From assembly GCA_026018925.1 (NCBI GenBank), contig JAKSZU010000003.1:187992139-188056138 (forward strand): a DNA stretch of 64,000 nt. The letters run 5' to 3'. The notes beneath the pieces are model-generated. The model was not told where the DNA came from and did no database searches. It saw only the letters and a program-made list of their open reading frames with translations. Positions within the stretch are counted from its first letter, which is position 1. Each line of letters starts with the position of its first letter. Positions 23,124-32,589 of this stretch are shown in pieces. The position numbers and the translations under genes are program-made. The stretch is from Tupaia tana (Eukaryota > Chordata > Mammalia > Scandentia > Tupaiidae).

Positions 23124-25556
23124 CTTGACCAGTCAATTGGAGAAATGTTATAGGTAATGTAATATCTTAATTCTGGGAAACTGTTTGACAGCGTGTCTCA
23201 GGAAAGTTTTTTGGACAAGGTGGAGAAATGTGAGCTGGATAAAATGTAACTCAAGGGTACAGATTAATGGAACATTGCTAACCTGTAGGGAAATCTTTTA
23301 GTGGTATTTACTTCAGGTCATATCCTCCTCAACCATTACAGAGATGACTTGGATAAAGACAGAAGGCAAGCTTCTCAGAATTGAAGATGACTCAGAGCTG
23401 GGAAGCATAGCTAATACATTACATCCCAATAAAATTGAAAAGTGATGAATGTAAGTTGCTGCATTTGGGTCAAGAAGTGAATTGCATGAGTACATGTAAA
23501 TGGTAATAGCTAACATTTATTGAGTGCTTACCTAATGTGCTGGGCTCATTGCAAAGTGCCTTACAGGCATTCTCTCATTTAATCCTCACAATGACCCTAT
23601 GAGGTAGGTACTACCTTATGGATGAGCAAACCAAGGGTCTGAGAGGATTAGTAACTTGCCTAGCTTCATGAAGCTCATATGCGATGGAGCCAGAATTTTT
23701 ACCCCAGGACTGTCTGACCCTAAAGCCCAGGCAACACTGTTTAAACAAAAACATCTTCCACTATTGGGTGCTTATAATGGCCTAGCCACTGTGCTAAGCA
23801 CTTCACGTCTCTTTTAATCTCAAGCAGGTGTTCTCATTTAGTACAGGATAGGGGAGCGTGGTAGATTTCTTCTGTAAAACTGGCTAAGTTTCAGTACGCT
23901 GCAAGGAAGTGTGCATACAGTGAATACAAATACCGGGGGAGATGATGGTTCTCCCTAAATTTGCTGGCCAGACTATAGTGAGGACTCTGTGATCTGGTTC
24001 CCAAGTACATCTAAAGAGAATGCAGAGGGGAATAGAGTGGTGGGGAGCCAGTCCTAGAGGAAGTATTGAAGACTTTCTCCTCAAGCTACCAGGGTTGTTG
24101 AGTGGATGATGTGGTTCTGGGGCCCTCGCTTCCCTGCCTCTCCTCAGGCAGTCCCTGATCTCAGCTCAACAGTTGTCCTATGTGAGCTAGCTGTCCCTAA
24201 GGCAGTGAGCAGCCATCTCTGGAATGACTCTAGGCAGCAAGGACCAGAGGGGGTCTGTGTGGACACCCCTTCCCTTTCATTCCAAATCTAAAATCTGCAA
24301 GGAGTTGCTATGGCAAAGTAGAGAAGGTAGGCTCCCACCTGCCACAGGGTGCAGCCCTCATCTGTGCCAGCCTGGCCCTCCCCTGTCACCTACCAGGCGG
24401 GGCGCTGCCTGCTGCTGCAGCTGTTCCATCACCTCCTCATGCTGCCGCTGCCGCTCGTTCTCCTCGTGCAGGCACTGGAGACGCTTGAGTTCAAACTCCA
24501 TGCGCATCTTCTCCAGCTCCATTTCTGCATTGCATTGGGTCCCTGGTGATGAGGGCTGCTCCACGGTTTCTGGTCCATCCCCTGCCTGGCCCTTGGTGGT
24601 GGGGCCAGCCTTCGGGGTCAGTGACTTAGGTGGCCCCGAGCAGCATCCACCCTCACAGGTTTCCATCTCCTCCAGGTGGTCATAGGAGGAATCTAGCTTC
24701 AAGGACTCTGCCTCCTGGGGTAAGTGAGGGGACATTGAGGAGTCAGTATAGAGCTGCCCCCCCCCCCCCTTAGTTCTCCATCTCCCTTGAAGCTCCCGCA
24801 GCCCCAAGGCATGATGGAAGGGGGTGTTTGAAAGAGTGTGGATTGTACAGATCTAAACTGAATCCTTAAGAGTGTACCTAAGTGGAGTTGTTGGGTCCAG
24901 AGGATTAAGGAGGAAAGGGACGCAAATCGGAGGTAAAGATACCCTCAGATGGCAAGTGGAGGCATTTGGGAGCTGAGGTAGATGTCTGTGGTCTTAGTGA
25001 TTTTTCACATCACCAGGGGAGTGGCTTTCCCAACTCCCAACTCAATCTCACTTTGAGACTAGTTAGACTCCAGCTCTTCTTAGGGCTACAGAGGGAAGAA
25101 GAGACCCTGGGTTTTCCTAGGATAACCTGAACATCTGGGGATCAACAAGAGGGCTGCAAGGGCAGCTGGATCCCATCTACACAGGGAGAAGTGGGTCCCA
25201 AATTTAGAGATAGGTGGGCCAGACCAAAGTCAGTTTCAAGTGACTTCATAATCTTGTGCAGACTACCTGGGCCCTGGTTATAACTGGTTGCCAGTTATGG
25301 GGACAGGGTGCATGTCACCTGCTTTTCTTGGCAGCACTCTGCAATCTCATAACCCTCAGCTCCTATTGCATGTCCCTAGAGTAATCCTCCTCTCCTTGGT
25401 GGGCCAGGCTGGGGCAGTGAGACAGTTGTTCCCCCTTACCAAAGGAGCCTTTGACTTTCCTTCAGACATGGAATCACCAGGCACCATCTTGGGGAAGGTT
25501 GGGCAGCTTTCTCCTGCCCCCCGGGCTTCCATCATCTCCCTGTCTTCTGTTGCCAT
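19543..25556 (-). CDS. TMEM247: TMEM247, transmembrane protein 247 (three coding exons)
   Basis: Coding sequence joins 25556-25440, 24714-24394 and 19800-19543 on the minus strand, giving 231 codons ending in TAG. It was recognised by protein recall: N-terminus MATEDREMMEARGAGESCPT, central EAES...SSYDHLEEME, and C-terminal LPQNQFVMFLYCFIFIHIIY all match mammalian TMEM247 as I remember it. All introns are GT-AG and phase 0, so the frame is continuous. Residues about 102-141 are a charged Glu/Arg/Gln helix likely to be coiled coil (MELEKMRMEFELKRLQ). Two hydrophobic segments at about 161-177 and 189-207 are separated by a short Lys/Glu/His loop, making a hairpin membrane anchor. There is no signal peptide. 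The molecular function is not established to my knowledge; human expression is mainly testis. The start was chosen because the upstream in-frame Met codon (25587-25589) gives an extension unlike the family. No disabling change is seen. Confidence 0.93.
19958..20797. other. intronic sequence without recognised elements
   Basis: A 118-codon plus-strand frame (20091-20447) is antisense to TMEM247 and looks like chance. Confidence 0.45.
20798..20905. mobile_element. internally deleted Tigger/pogo-type relic
   Basis: actatggttggacttagcga near the left end and gatgggtttattgggcgata with ccattgtaagctgagggata at the right are opposed ends of a Tigger-like consensus joined by an internal deletion. Confidence 0.6.
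21198..21461 (-). mobile_element. young tRNA-SINE, A1
   Basis: 16-bp perfect TSD gataattataattttt at 21182-21197 and 21462-21477. Confidence 0.95.
21511..21774 (-). mobile_element. young tRNA-SINE, A1
   Basis: Same orientation as and 34 bp from the preceding copy's TSD; own TSD ccctttagact on both sides. Tail cactatagggtgcgtgcgct. Confidence 0.94.
21777..22217. other. intronic, AT-rich, nothing recognised
   Basis: No exon or assignable repeat. Confidence 0.45.
22233..22505 (+). mobile_element. tRNA-SINE, A1/B intermediate (unit 1 of 3)
   Basis: gggactagcagattgcataa head, ggttcgagtccc, degenerated centre. Preceded by agaagccaacatgtg (22218-22232). Confidence 0.88.
22521..22745 (+). mobile_element. 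tRNA-SINE, A1 (unit 2 of 3, no A-tail)
   Basis: gggatcagcacatggcgtgt head; part of the palindromic body is deleted. Preceded by aaaagccaacatgtg (22506-22520). It ends tatcaaaaacgtctc and joins the next unit directly. Confidence 0.88.
22746..23022 (+). mobile_element. young tRNA-SINE, A2 (unit 3 of 3)
   Basis: gggaaccagcagttagcgta, ggttcgcgtcctgg, gtgaccatccccccgggggg, long A-tail, followed by aagccaacaaacgtg, an imperfect third copy of the target sequence. Confidence 0.94.
23081..23121. repeat. (CA)n microsatellite
   Basis: About 20 uninterrupted CA units inside TMEM247 intron 2; likely polymorphic. Confidence 0.95.
23495..23720 (+). mobile_element. MIR, nearly full length
   Basis: aatagctaacatttattgag, ctcatttaatcctcacaatg, accctatgaggtaggtacta and gtaacttgcctagcttcatg in canonical order. 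Confidence 0.9.
23755..23860 (+). mobile_element. second MIR fragment
   Basis: cactgtgctaagcacttcac and tcttttaatctcaagcaggt. Confidence 0.65.
24394..24714 (-). CDS. TMEM247: TMEM247 coding exon 2
   Basis: 321 bp, exactly 107 codons, phase 0 at both ends. Acceptor cttaccccag precedes GAGGCAGAG; donor gtaggt follows CGCCTG. The first part is a low-complexity Gly/Pro/Ser/Thr/Lys region with two close Cys (EGGCCSGPP). The second part is a charged amphipathic helix (EMELEKMRMEFELKRLQ, then NERQRQHEEVMEQLQQQ) with heptad-like Leu/Met spacing, probably coiled coil. In human TMEM247 I remember an internal repeat of the QRQHEVVMEQLQ type; only one such unit is present here, so repeat number may differ between species. 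Confidence 0.93.
25440..25556 (-). CDS. TMEM247: TMEM247 coding exon 1
   Basis: 117 bp, 39 codons (MATEDREMME to KSKAPL). The exon ends CCTTTG followed by the donor gtaagg, which continues as an open frame on the genomic strand, so the splice was placed by the donor and by phase-0 continuity with exon 2. It encodes an acidic, Met-rich N-terminus predicted to be cytosolic. The next intron (24715-25439) is 725 bp and carries no recognised repeat apart from a C/G homopolymer near 24758-24770. Confidence 0.92.
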
Positions 25557-25700
25557 CCAGATAACCACAATGCTGCCAGTTGGGGCCAAAGAACATCTTT
25601 TGGGTCACTAACATTTGGCCTCATTGGATTCTCCACCCTGGACACCATCACAATCCCCTGTCCTCATAATAACTCACATTCTACCAGTTGCTAGGGCCCC
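25557..25700 (-). promoter_or_regulatory. candidate TMEM247 proximal promoter
   Basis: Sequence immediately upstream of the ATG. On the gene strand there is a CCAAT pentamer (genomic ATTGG at 25623-25627, about 70 bp upstream) and CCTAGCAAC (genomic GTTGCTAGG at 25687-25695, about 130 bp upstream), which equals one half of an RFX X-box. No TATA box is seen. The transcription start is unknown and the 5' UTR may be in another exon, so the promoter role is inferred only from position and motifs. Confidence 0.35.
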
Positions 25701-25844
25701 TTTGGTAGAGGGCGTGCCTCCTTTGACATACCATTTTTAAGAACTGCAGAATGGGTCTTTCTTGCCCTTAAGGACTGCTTTGAAAACTACAATTCCACTA
25801 CTTGAAATCCATTCTCTTGAGTTTCTCTTTGAAATGTATATTAT

Positions 25845-26672
25845 ATTGGGATGAGTCATAGTTTAATTTTGATTAAGGTCCTAACCCCAACTCCCTCAGA
25901 ATGTGATCTTTGGAGATAGTGACTTTATAGAGGTAATTAAGGTAAAATGAGGTCATTAGGGTGGATCCTAATCCAATAGGGTGTCAAGAGGAAATTTGGA
26001 CCAGGAATGTACCGAGGGAAGATGATGTGAAGACAGGGGAGGAGACCATCATCTACAAAGCAAGGGGAGAGTCATTAAAATAGGGTTCCCCAGAGAAATG
26101 TAACCAATGATATACAATGAGATTTATTATAAGGAATTGGCTCATGCAATTATGGAGGTTAAATCCCCTAATTCTGTCTATAAACCAAAAACCAGGAAAG
26201 CTGGTGGTATAAATTCCAGTCTCAGACCAAAGGCCTGAGAACCAAGAGCATCACTGATGTAAGAGTCTCATTTCCTGCAGTCAGGCAGAGAGACCCACTT
26301 CAACCTTGCTCTGTCTTTTTGTCATATTCGTGCCTTCATGAGTTAGATGAAGTCCACTCACTCTGAGAAGGCTACCTACTAAGTCTGCAGATTCGAATGT
26401 TCATCTCCTCCAGAAACACCCTCACAGACTTGCTTCGAAATAATGTTTAACCAGATATCTGATAATCCCTCTGCCCAGTCAAGTTGACACAAAATTAACC
26501 ATCACTGAAACACGTTGGAACAAGTCATTCTCTTGTGGCTCTCAGAAGAAGCCAACCCTGTTAAACACCTTGATTTCAGATATCTAGCTTTCAGAACTTG
26601 AAGGAAATAAATTTCTGTTGTTTAAGCCACTTGGTAGTACTTAGTTATAGTGGCCCTAGAAAACCAATGCAA
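25845..26672 (+). mobile_element. MLT1 LTR split by another LTR
   Basis: Left part: ggtcctaaccccaactccct, aatgtgatctttggagatag and aatgaggtcattagggtgga. Right part: ccttgatttcagatatctag, aataaatttctgttgtttaa and ggccctagaaaaccaatgca. The segment at 26080-26515 interrupts them. Non-coding. Confidence 0.85.
26080..26515 (-). mobile_element. MLT2-type ERVL LTR, minus strand
   Basis: gggttccccagagaaatgta, attataaggaattggctcat, aaacaccctcacagacttgc, tgcccagtcaagttgacaca and aaaattaaccatca are the reverse complement of an MLT2-like LTR, in order. Non-coding; no viral gene is present. Confidence 0.75.
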
Positions 26673-26789
26673 TCTACTACTCATATACCCAGGTGAGTAG
26701 AATGAATCGAAGGGGAGCAACAAAGAGTGGAGGGTTGGGAAGTACACGTTGTCATCTCTTGTTTTGTGAAAACCATAACAAAACATTTT

Positions 26790-26990
26790 TGGTAGTTGGA
26801 GGCAGCATTGTATAATGGAAAGAGCAGAACTATGTTTAAATTCTAGCATTGCTACGCTCTCTAGCTGTGACCAACAGAAAATTATTTTACCTGAGGCTCA
26901 ATGTACAATTTGTAAATGGGATAATGATTTAGCCACCTCCCTACATTGCAGCACTGATATGAAAATAAATGTGGTTAGCCTACCCCTTGC
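26790..26990 (+). mobile_element. MIR
   Basis: ggcagcattgtataatggaa, agctgtgaccaacagaaaat, gtaaatgggataatgattta. Confidence 0.8.
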
Positions 26991-27083
26991 CCATACAGGG
27001 ACTAAACAAATGGTAACTTTTATTATTATTATAAGGGGTGGGTTTTTCTCTAGAGAAAAGGATGTGCTTAAGATTTATCTTCT

Positions 27084-27272
27084 GGGGCCAGACAGTGGTA
27101 CACCAGTAGAATACTATGCTCTGTGAAGCTGACCCACATGGAAAAGTTGCCTGCTCAAGTTCAGAACCTCCCTGAGAATGCTGGATGTGTTTTGCCCATG
27201 ATCTGGGACTGGCTGAGGGTGGGTTAAGGTGACAGGGTGCTGTCTCTCTTTCTTGCTCATGAAAGAAGCAAA
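27084..27272 (+). mobile_element. D-type SINE
   Basis: ggggccagacagtggtacac, ctatgctctgtgaagctgac, ccatgatctgggactggctg and cttgctcatgaaagaag. Its tail abuts the next SINE's T-run. Confidence 0.7.
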
Positions 27273-27273
27273 C

Positions 27274-27527
27274 TTTTTTTTTTTTTTTTAACTATAGGGC
27301 ACATGCATTCGCCACAAAGACAGAGAGAGACAGAAAGACAGAAGCGAGAAATCACCCCCCAGGGGGGATGGCCACACTGCAATACTTTCTTCTCCATTCT
27401 CCTCTCGGGATCCTGGGCACACATGCTCATGCACCCGGCATGAGTTTAAGCCACTGGGTCTGAGACTTGAACTTGGTCAACTACATGGAAGTCCAGAGAC
27501 ATAGCCATTATGCCTACTGCTAGTCCC
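27274..27527 (-). mobile_element. tRNA-SINE, A1 (left arm of inverted pair)
   Basis: T-run, ctatagggcacatgcattcg, ccaggggggatggccacact, head end actgctagtccc. Head faces right. Confidence 0.92.
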
Positions 27528-27562
27528 AGAAACAATTTTTTTTTTTTTTTAAGTTTTACCTT

Positions 27563-27825
27563 GGGACCAGCAGTTAGCGTAATGGCTATGTCGCTGGACT
27601 ACCATGTAGTTGACCACGGTTCACGTCCTGGACCCGGTGGCTTAAAACTCATGCTGGGCGCTTGTGTGTGCATGCCCAAGATCCCGAGAGGAGAATGGAG
27701 GAGAAGGGATTGAGGTGTGGCCATCCCCCCTGGGAGGTGATTTCTCGCTTTCTGTCTCTCTGTCTCTCTCTGTCTGTCTGGCGAGCACTTATGCTCTATA
27801 GCAAAAATCTCTCCAAAAAAAAAAA
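27563..27825 (+). mobile_element. tRNA-SINE, A1/A2 intermediate (right arm of inverted pair)
   Basis: gggaccagcagttagcgtaa, ggttcacgtcctgg, tail ctatagcaaaaatctctcc. TSD ttacctt. Head faces left toward the preceding copy. Confidence 0.92.
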
Positions 27826-27966
27826 TTACCTTCTGTCCTTCTTGCAAATCTTTGATTGAATCATGACTTCCTTCTTCCAACATGGTGGTGATCATGCAAA
27901 TGATTTCACAGTCATTGTATAGGATCTATTCTGCCTTGAACACTAGGAATAGGATTGCTAGATAAA

Positions 27967-28212
27967 TGGAGAATGGTGGTGGCATGATGGCTAAGGTGCT
28001 GGACTCTCACATGTTTGACTATAGTTTGAGTCCTGGACCTGGATATTTGAAAATCACTAGGCACATGTGTATGCATGCCCAAAAATCTCAGGAGGAGAAT
28101 GGAAGAGAAGGGACTGTGGCATGGCCATCTACTCTAGGGGGGTGATTAGTTTTTTACTTTACCTCTCATTGGTGAATGCACACACATTATAGCAAAAGCC
28201 TTAAAAAAAAAG
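27967..28212 (+). mobile_element. tRNA-SINE, B form
   Basis: ggtggtggcatgatggctaa, aggagaatggaagagaaggg, attatagcaaaagccttaaa. Confidence 0.85.
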
Positions 28213-28426
28213 ATGCTCATTTGAGTATTAGATAACTGTTAGTGTAAATTTGTTCTAAAAAGTCTGAGCCATACTTCTAAGAATTATTTATTGTTTATCT
28301 GAAATTCAATTTTAATTGGGTACTTGTATTTTTATTTGCTAAATCTGGCAATTTTAAATATGAGAGACTTGCCCAAGAAAATAATTATATAGGACCAAAT
28401 AATCAATTGCCATTAAAAATCACCAA

Positions 28427-28660
28427 GGAGCTGGTCTCATAGTGGAATGGAGTGCTGTGTATCAGGAGCTGAATCCCACATGACTGACCCTGGCCCTGGC
28501 AGCTTGAAAAACACACTGGGCTTGTGTGTGTACATGCCCCAAATCCTAGCAGTATCGAGAAATGGTGGAAAAAGAATTGTAGCATGACCATTGACCATTG
28601 TAGAGTGCTCTCTCTCTCTCTCTCTCTGGCAAGTTCACATGCCCTCTGGCAATATAGTTG
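28427..28660 (+). mobile_element. tRNA-SINE, B form, diverged
   Basis: gagctggtctcatagtggaa, atgccccaaatcctagcagt, (CT)n at 28612-28627 and tgccctctggcaatata. Confidence 0.7.
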
Positions 28661-28664
28661 TATC

Positions 28665-28990
28665 AACTCTGTATCAAACAACCATAAAAATCTCAATGAC
28701 CTACAACAATGAACATTTATTTAGCTTAGACATCTGAGGATAGGCTGATATAGGCTGGACTCAACTAGAGGGCTTGGTGTAGGCAGTTTTGTTCCATGTG
28801 TCACTCATCTTCTTGGGAACAGTGAGCTAGCCTGGGCATGCTCTTGTCATGGTAATGGAAGAAGCACAAGAGGTCTTGGAACTGGCACACCATCACTTTT
28901 ATGTTACACTGTTGGCCAAAGTCAAAGGATGAGAAAGTGTACTTGTGTCTTTATAGAGGTAATTATAGATGTAATGTCCCTTTAGTAGGA
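28665..28990. mobile_element. ancient LTR-like repeat (MaLR-like)
   Basis: caatgaacatttatttagct, gtcttggaactggcacacca and gttggccaaagtcaaagga resemble MaLR-type LTR segments; class uncertain. Confidence 0.45.
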
Positions 28991-29093
28991 GGTCCCCTTA
29001 GTGTCTGCAAAGACATAGAGTTAAAGGTATAGGTACAGGGTGAAGAATTAGAGCCAACTGGTCAATGTCCCAGGGGTGTTAAGAGGTCAGGGT

Positions 29094-29340
29094 TGGGGGC
29101 CTGCAGGTGGCATGATGGTTGGGACTCTAGACTCCTACATGGCCAACCGCAGTTCAAATCCTGGACCTGGAGGCTTGAAAATCACTAGGCACATGTGCAT
29201 GTGTGCCCAAAATCCTAGGAGGAGAATGGAGGAAAAGGGACTTCCATGCGGCCATCCCCTCTAGGGGGTGATTTTTTACTTTCCCTCTCATTGTCTCAGT
29301 TTTTCCAGTTAGTGCACATGCCCTCTGGCAAAAACCTTGG
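29094..29340 (+). mobile_element. tRNA-SINE, B form
   Basis: ctgcaggtggcatgatggtt, ggaggagaatggaggaaaag, ctctagggggtgatttttta. agaggtcagg flanks both sides. Confidence 0.85.
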
Positions 29341-29364
29341 GAATAAAAAGGAAAAAGAGGTCAG

Positions 29365-29600
29365 GTTGAGTATTAGTAGATCGTGTGGAGGTTAAGGTGG
29401 CTGGATCCCACATGACTGGTTGTGTGGTTTGAGTCTCAGACCCAGTGGCTTGAAAATCATGCCAGGCATGTATGATGTGTGTCCAAAATTCTGAGAGGAG
29501 AAGGGATTGCAGCATGGCCATCCCCCTTAGGGGGTGATTTTTTATTTTCTTTTTCTCACTCTCGGGTGTACACAAGTGCCTTCTAGCAAACTACAAAACT
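29365..29600 (+). mobile_element. tRNA-SINE, B form
   Basis: ggaggttaaggtggctggat, atcccccttagggggtgatt, gccttctagcaaac. Sits next to the preceding copy's TSD. Confidence 0.82.
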
Positions 29601-29741
29601 AAACAAAACAAAAAGTCAGGACTGATATGGTTGGAATAGCCAGGGAAGGTTTGGTGGAAGAGGAGACATGAGGGCAGGTGGGATTTGGCTGAGAGGGAAG
29701 GAGCAACACGAACAGTCTCTAAGATCATTATCCACTTGCCT

Positions 29742-30004
29742 TGGAACCAGCAGTTAGTGTAGTGGCTATGTCACTGGACTCCCATGTAGTTGACCGAGGT
29801 TCGTGTCCCAGACCCGGTGGCTTAAAACTCACACCGGGCGTGCGTGTGTGCGTGGCCAAGATCCCAATAGGAGAATGGAGAAGAAGGGATTATGGCGTGG
29901 CCATCCCCCCCGGGGAGTGATTTCTCGCTTTCTGTCTCTCTGTCTCTCTCTGTCTGGCAAGCGCACGTGCCCTATAACAAAAACCTCTTAAAAAAAAAAA
30001 AAAA
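29742..30004 (+). mobile_element. young tRNA-SINE, A2-like
   Basis: ggaaccagcagttagtgtag, ggttcgtgtccc, tggccatcccccccggggag, tail ccctataacaaaaacctctt with A-run. Confidence 0.93.
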
Positions 30005-30700
30005 AGCACCTTCTCTGTCTGCATAGAGTTCAGAGAAGGAGTGTTATAGTGAAGCCACATGAGAGAACAGGGGAGACAGGGGCACACAGGAGCCCAGAAA
30101 AAGGGATGAAGGGAGGGCTCACAGTGACCATGGTGAATTCTGGGAACTAGCAGCCAGAGCTGATGCACCTTCACGTGTGTGCTGTCACTGTTATAACATG
30201 GCTGAGCCAGGGGCATCTGCCTCTTTGTATCACTCTTCTTCACCTCATGTCCTATCTTGTAGCTTCAAGCAAGGCTTCTGCTTCCTCCCATTTCAGCTTA
30301 TGCATGACTTTAGCTTCTAATGGGCCTTCGTGACCCTGACAACATAACCTCTCTCTAACGTCTGTGTTGTGTGTCCTGAGTCATTCATGATTTTCTAGAT
30401 CTTTCCAAGGACAGTAACTGACTTGTCTAGGCAGAGTTTTTCATTCTAGTGACTGGGCAGCCTGTGGATTTGGAAGGTACCAGTCTTGTCCAGTCTGTGC
30501 TGAAGTGGAAAGATGAGAGAGCGGAGTCTAATGAGGCAGTGCACAGCAGCCTCGGGTTGTCCATCAGCAGGAGCTGTGGGTGGTCAGTCTTCCTGAGAAG
30601 AGAGAGTGGGAGTAGCTGCCACCATGGTGAAGGTGGGTGGCCGTCCTCACAGAAAAATGTATTGATCACAGGTTTGGTGAGATGAGAGACTTGCATGTCC
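30005..30700. other. intergenic, no recognised gene
   Basis: A 100-codon minus-strand frame (30427-30729) lacks support. Confidence 0.45.
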
Positions 30701-30704
30701 ATAC

Positions 30705-30920
30705 AGTGCTCACAAACTTTCTTGTGCATTACCTCATTTGATTCTCCATATGCTCTTGTGAGGCAATTGAAAGCTGCTGCAATGATAGCTGCCTGAAAAG
30801 CAAGGAACTTGAGTCACATGGAGAGATGAAGCAATTTGTGTCTGGCTGCAAGAGGACATTAGTGGTTGAACCAGGACTGGAATGTGGGTTTCCCATCTCC
30901 TACTCCTGTGTTTTTATACT
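30705..30920 (+). mobile_element. MIR
   Basis: cattacctcatttgattctc, cttgtgaggcaattgaaagc, gttgaaccaggactggaatg. Confidence 0.65.
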
Positions 30921-30997
30921 GTATGAGAAGTATGGTCTCTGGGAGATCCAACTCTAAGAAGTAAGATGATTTTTTGCTTCATAAAAAGAAATCAGTC

Positions 30998-31145
30998 TTG
31001 GGATCGGCAGGTGGTGTGGTGGCTGAGGGTGTTGGATTCCTACATGTCTGACTGTGGTTTGAGTCCCAGACCTGGTGGCTTGCTCTCTTCTCTTTCTCTG
31101 TCCTTCTCTGGTCAAATTAAAATAAATAAAGTAAATAAAATGATT
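30998..31145 (+). mobile_element. short SINE, C form
   Basis: gggatcggcaggtggtgtgg, gtttgagtcccagacctggt, then CT-rich and ctctggtcaaattaaaataa. Confidence 0.87.
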
Positions 31146-31308
31146 CTTTTAAAAAAAGAAAACAGTTTTTATGTACATAGAGGGTTATTATAACATTGTT
31201 TATAACAACAGAAGGCTGGGAAAAACTTACATTTCTATGTAAGGTTAAATAATTGGTGCTCTATCCATAACAAGAATACAATATAGGTGTTAACAAGAAT
31301 AAGATTAG

Positions 31309-31440
31309 GGGGTCTAGATGGTGGTGTAGTGGTAAAATCCTATGCTCTGTGAAGCTGACCGATCATAGCATCAAGACCTTGTTGGGGGTGCTGCCCCTCT
31401 CTGTTTCTGTCTCTTGTTTGAGGAAGAAATAAACTTAAAA
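31309..31440 (+). mobile_element. D-type SINE
   Basis: ggtctagatggtggtgtagt, ctatgctctgtgaagctgac, gaggaagaaataaactt. Confidence 0.7.
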
Positions 31441-31721
31441 AAGAAGATTAAAGAAAAAAAAAGGTAACTGTATTAGTGTAGTATTTTGTTCTCCAAGATA
31501 TACTGGAAAAGTGAAACCGTTTTTACCTATGTATTAACATATAAAAATATACTATGCTTGTATATGCCTAGAGAATGCCTGGCAGGATGTAAGAAGCTGG
31601 TTCATGATGGTCATCTCTGCAGTGGGGGAGCTGAAGGATTGAGGAGTTGGGGTTGGAGGGATACTTATTTTGAACTACGTATCATTTTGTACTGTTTGAC
31701 TTATTTTTAAACCATGTACAT

Positions 31722-31866
31722 AAACGAGGAGGACTTTAAAAAGTTTTTGGAAAAATGGGATAAAAGTTGTGTAAATGAGTGTATTTTGGTGCAAAAATTT
31801 TTGAATTCCACGTATAGTTTTTCTGTAATATGCATTTTCCATGAATGTTTTAAAGTCTCCATATTA
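31722..31866. mobile_element. mariner-like MITE, copy 1
   Basis: Palindromic ends ggactttaaaaagtttttgg and ccatgaatgttttaaagtct, centre ttttggtgcaaaaatttttg. TA on both sides. Confidence 0.75.
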
Positions 31867-32164
31867 TATTTTCAGTGGAAAATTTAAAAAGATGTCTGGA
31901 GGAGAGACCTTGGCTCAGCATAGGTGGAAATAGTTTAGGATGTGTGACTAGTTCAGGGTAAGAGTACACAGGATCTTTGAGCTGTCTAATTATATCCAGC
32001 CTTTTGCCCTCTCTCTAATCCAGGTTAGTCTTTACTGCAACCAGGAAAGATATTGTACTGCTAAAATGTCCCCTCCTTCCCTAGCTGCTTCAGCTATAAA
32101 CTCTTCTATGGCTTTGAGACCCCTTATGCGGGTGTATTAGAGTATTTAGAGGGATATATAATAA
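31867..32164. other. intergenic, nothing recognised
   Basis: No exon or repeat assigned. Confidence 0.4.
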
Positions 32165-32395
32165 TAACAAAAATTGCTTATAATTACTGGGCTCTAACCA
32201 TGTACTAGTTACTGGAAATTTTTCACTGATTATTTTACTTAATTTTCAGAATAACTTATGAGTTAGGTACAATTATTAATATTACCCCTATCTTTTTAAA
32301 GTGGAAACTGAGTTATGGAGAGGCTAAGTTACCTGCCCACAGTTACACAGGAAAGGATCTAAGCACCAAAGTCCCTGTATTTAATTCCTTCTTGC
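32165..32395 (+). mobile_element. MIR, nearly full length
   Basis: gggctctaaccatgtactag, gttaggtacaattattaata, gaggctaagttacctgccca. Confidence 0.88.
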
Positions 32396-32589
32396 CTGTT
32401 TGAACTAATTAGAGTGGCTTCTGTTTCCCTCACTGATCCCTGGCTAGTGCAGTGGGGTTAGGGTTGGGGGGTCCAAGAGAAGGAAGCTTCAAATATTCCT
32501 TGGGGAAGTCAGGCTGGGGAGGAAGCAAAGAGCTGCTGGAGGAAGGCCCTCCTGAGGAGCACACAGGGATTTACGTGAATGCGTGTAGG

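Larger units (their letters stand above)
19801..24393 (-). other. TMEM247 intron 2
   Basis: 4593 bp. It contains a Tigger relic (20798-20905), two minus-strand A1 SINEs (21191-21776), three plus-strand SINE units (22233-23022), a CA microsatellite (23081-23121) and two MIRs (23495-23855). The two minus-strand SINEs point the same way as the gene and the three plus-strand ones are antisense, so the pre-mRNA could fold between them. Confidence 0.85.

Noticed and set aside
24224-24685. 153-codon plus-strand ORF
   Set aside because: Antisense shadow of TMEM247 exon 2 (Ser/Cys-rich complement of the coiled-coil codons).
26080-26515. Endogenous retrovirus with genes
   Set aside because: Only LTR-type non-coding sequence is present; no gag, pol or env segment was seen in the window.
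27274-27825. Inverted SINE pair as a structural RNA gene
   Set aside because: Each arm is explained as an independent SINE insertion.
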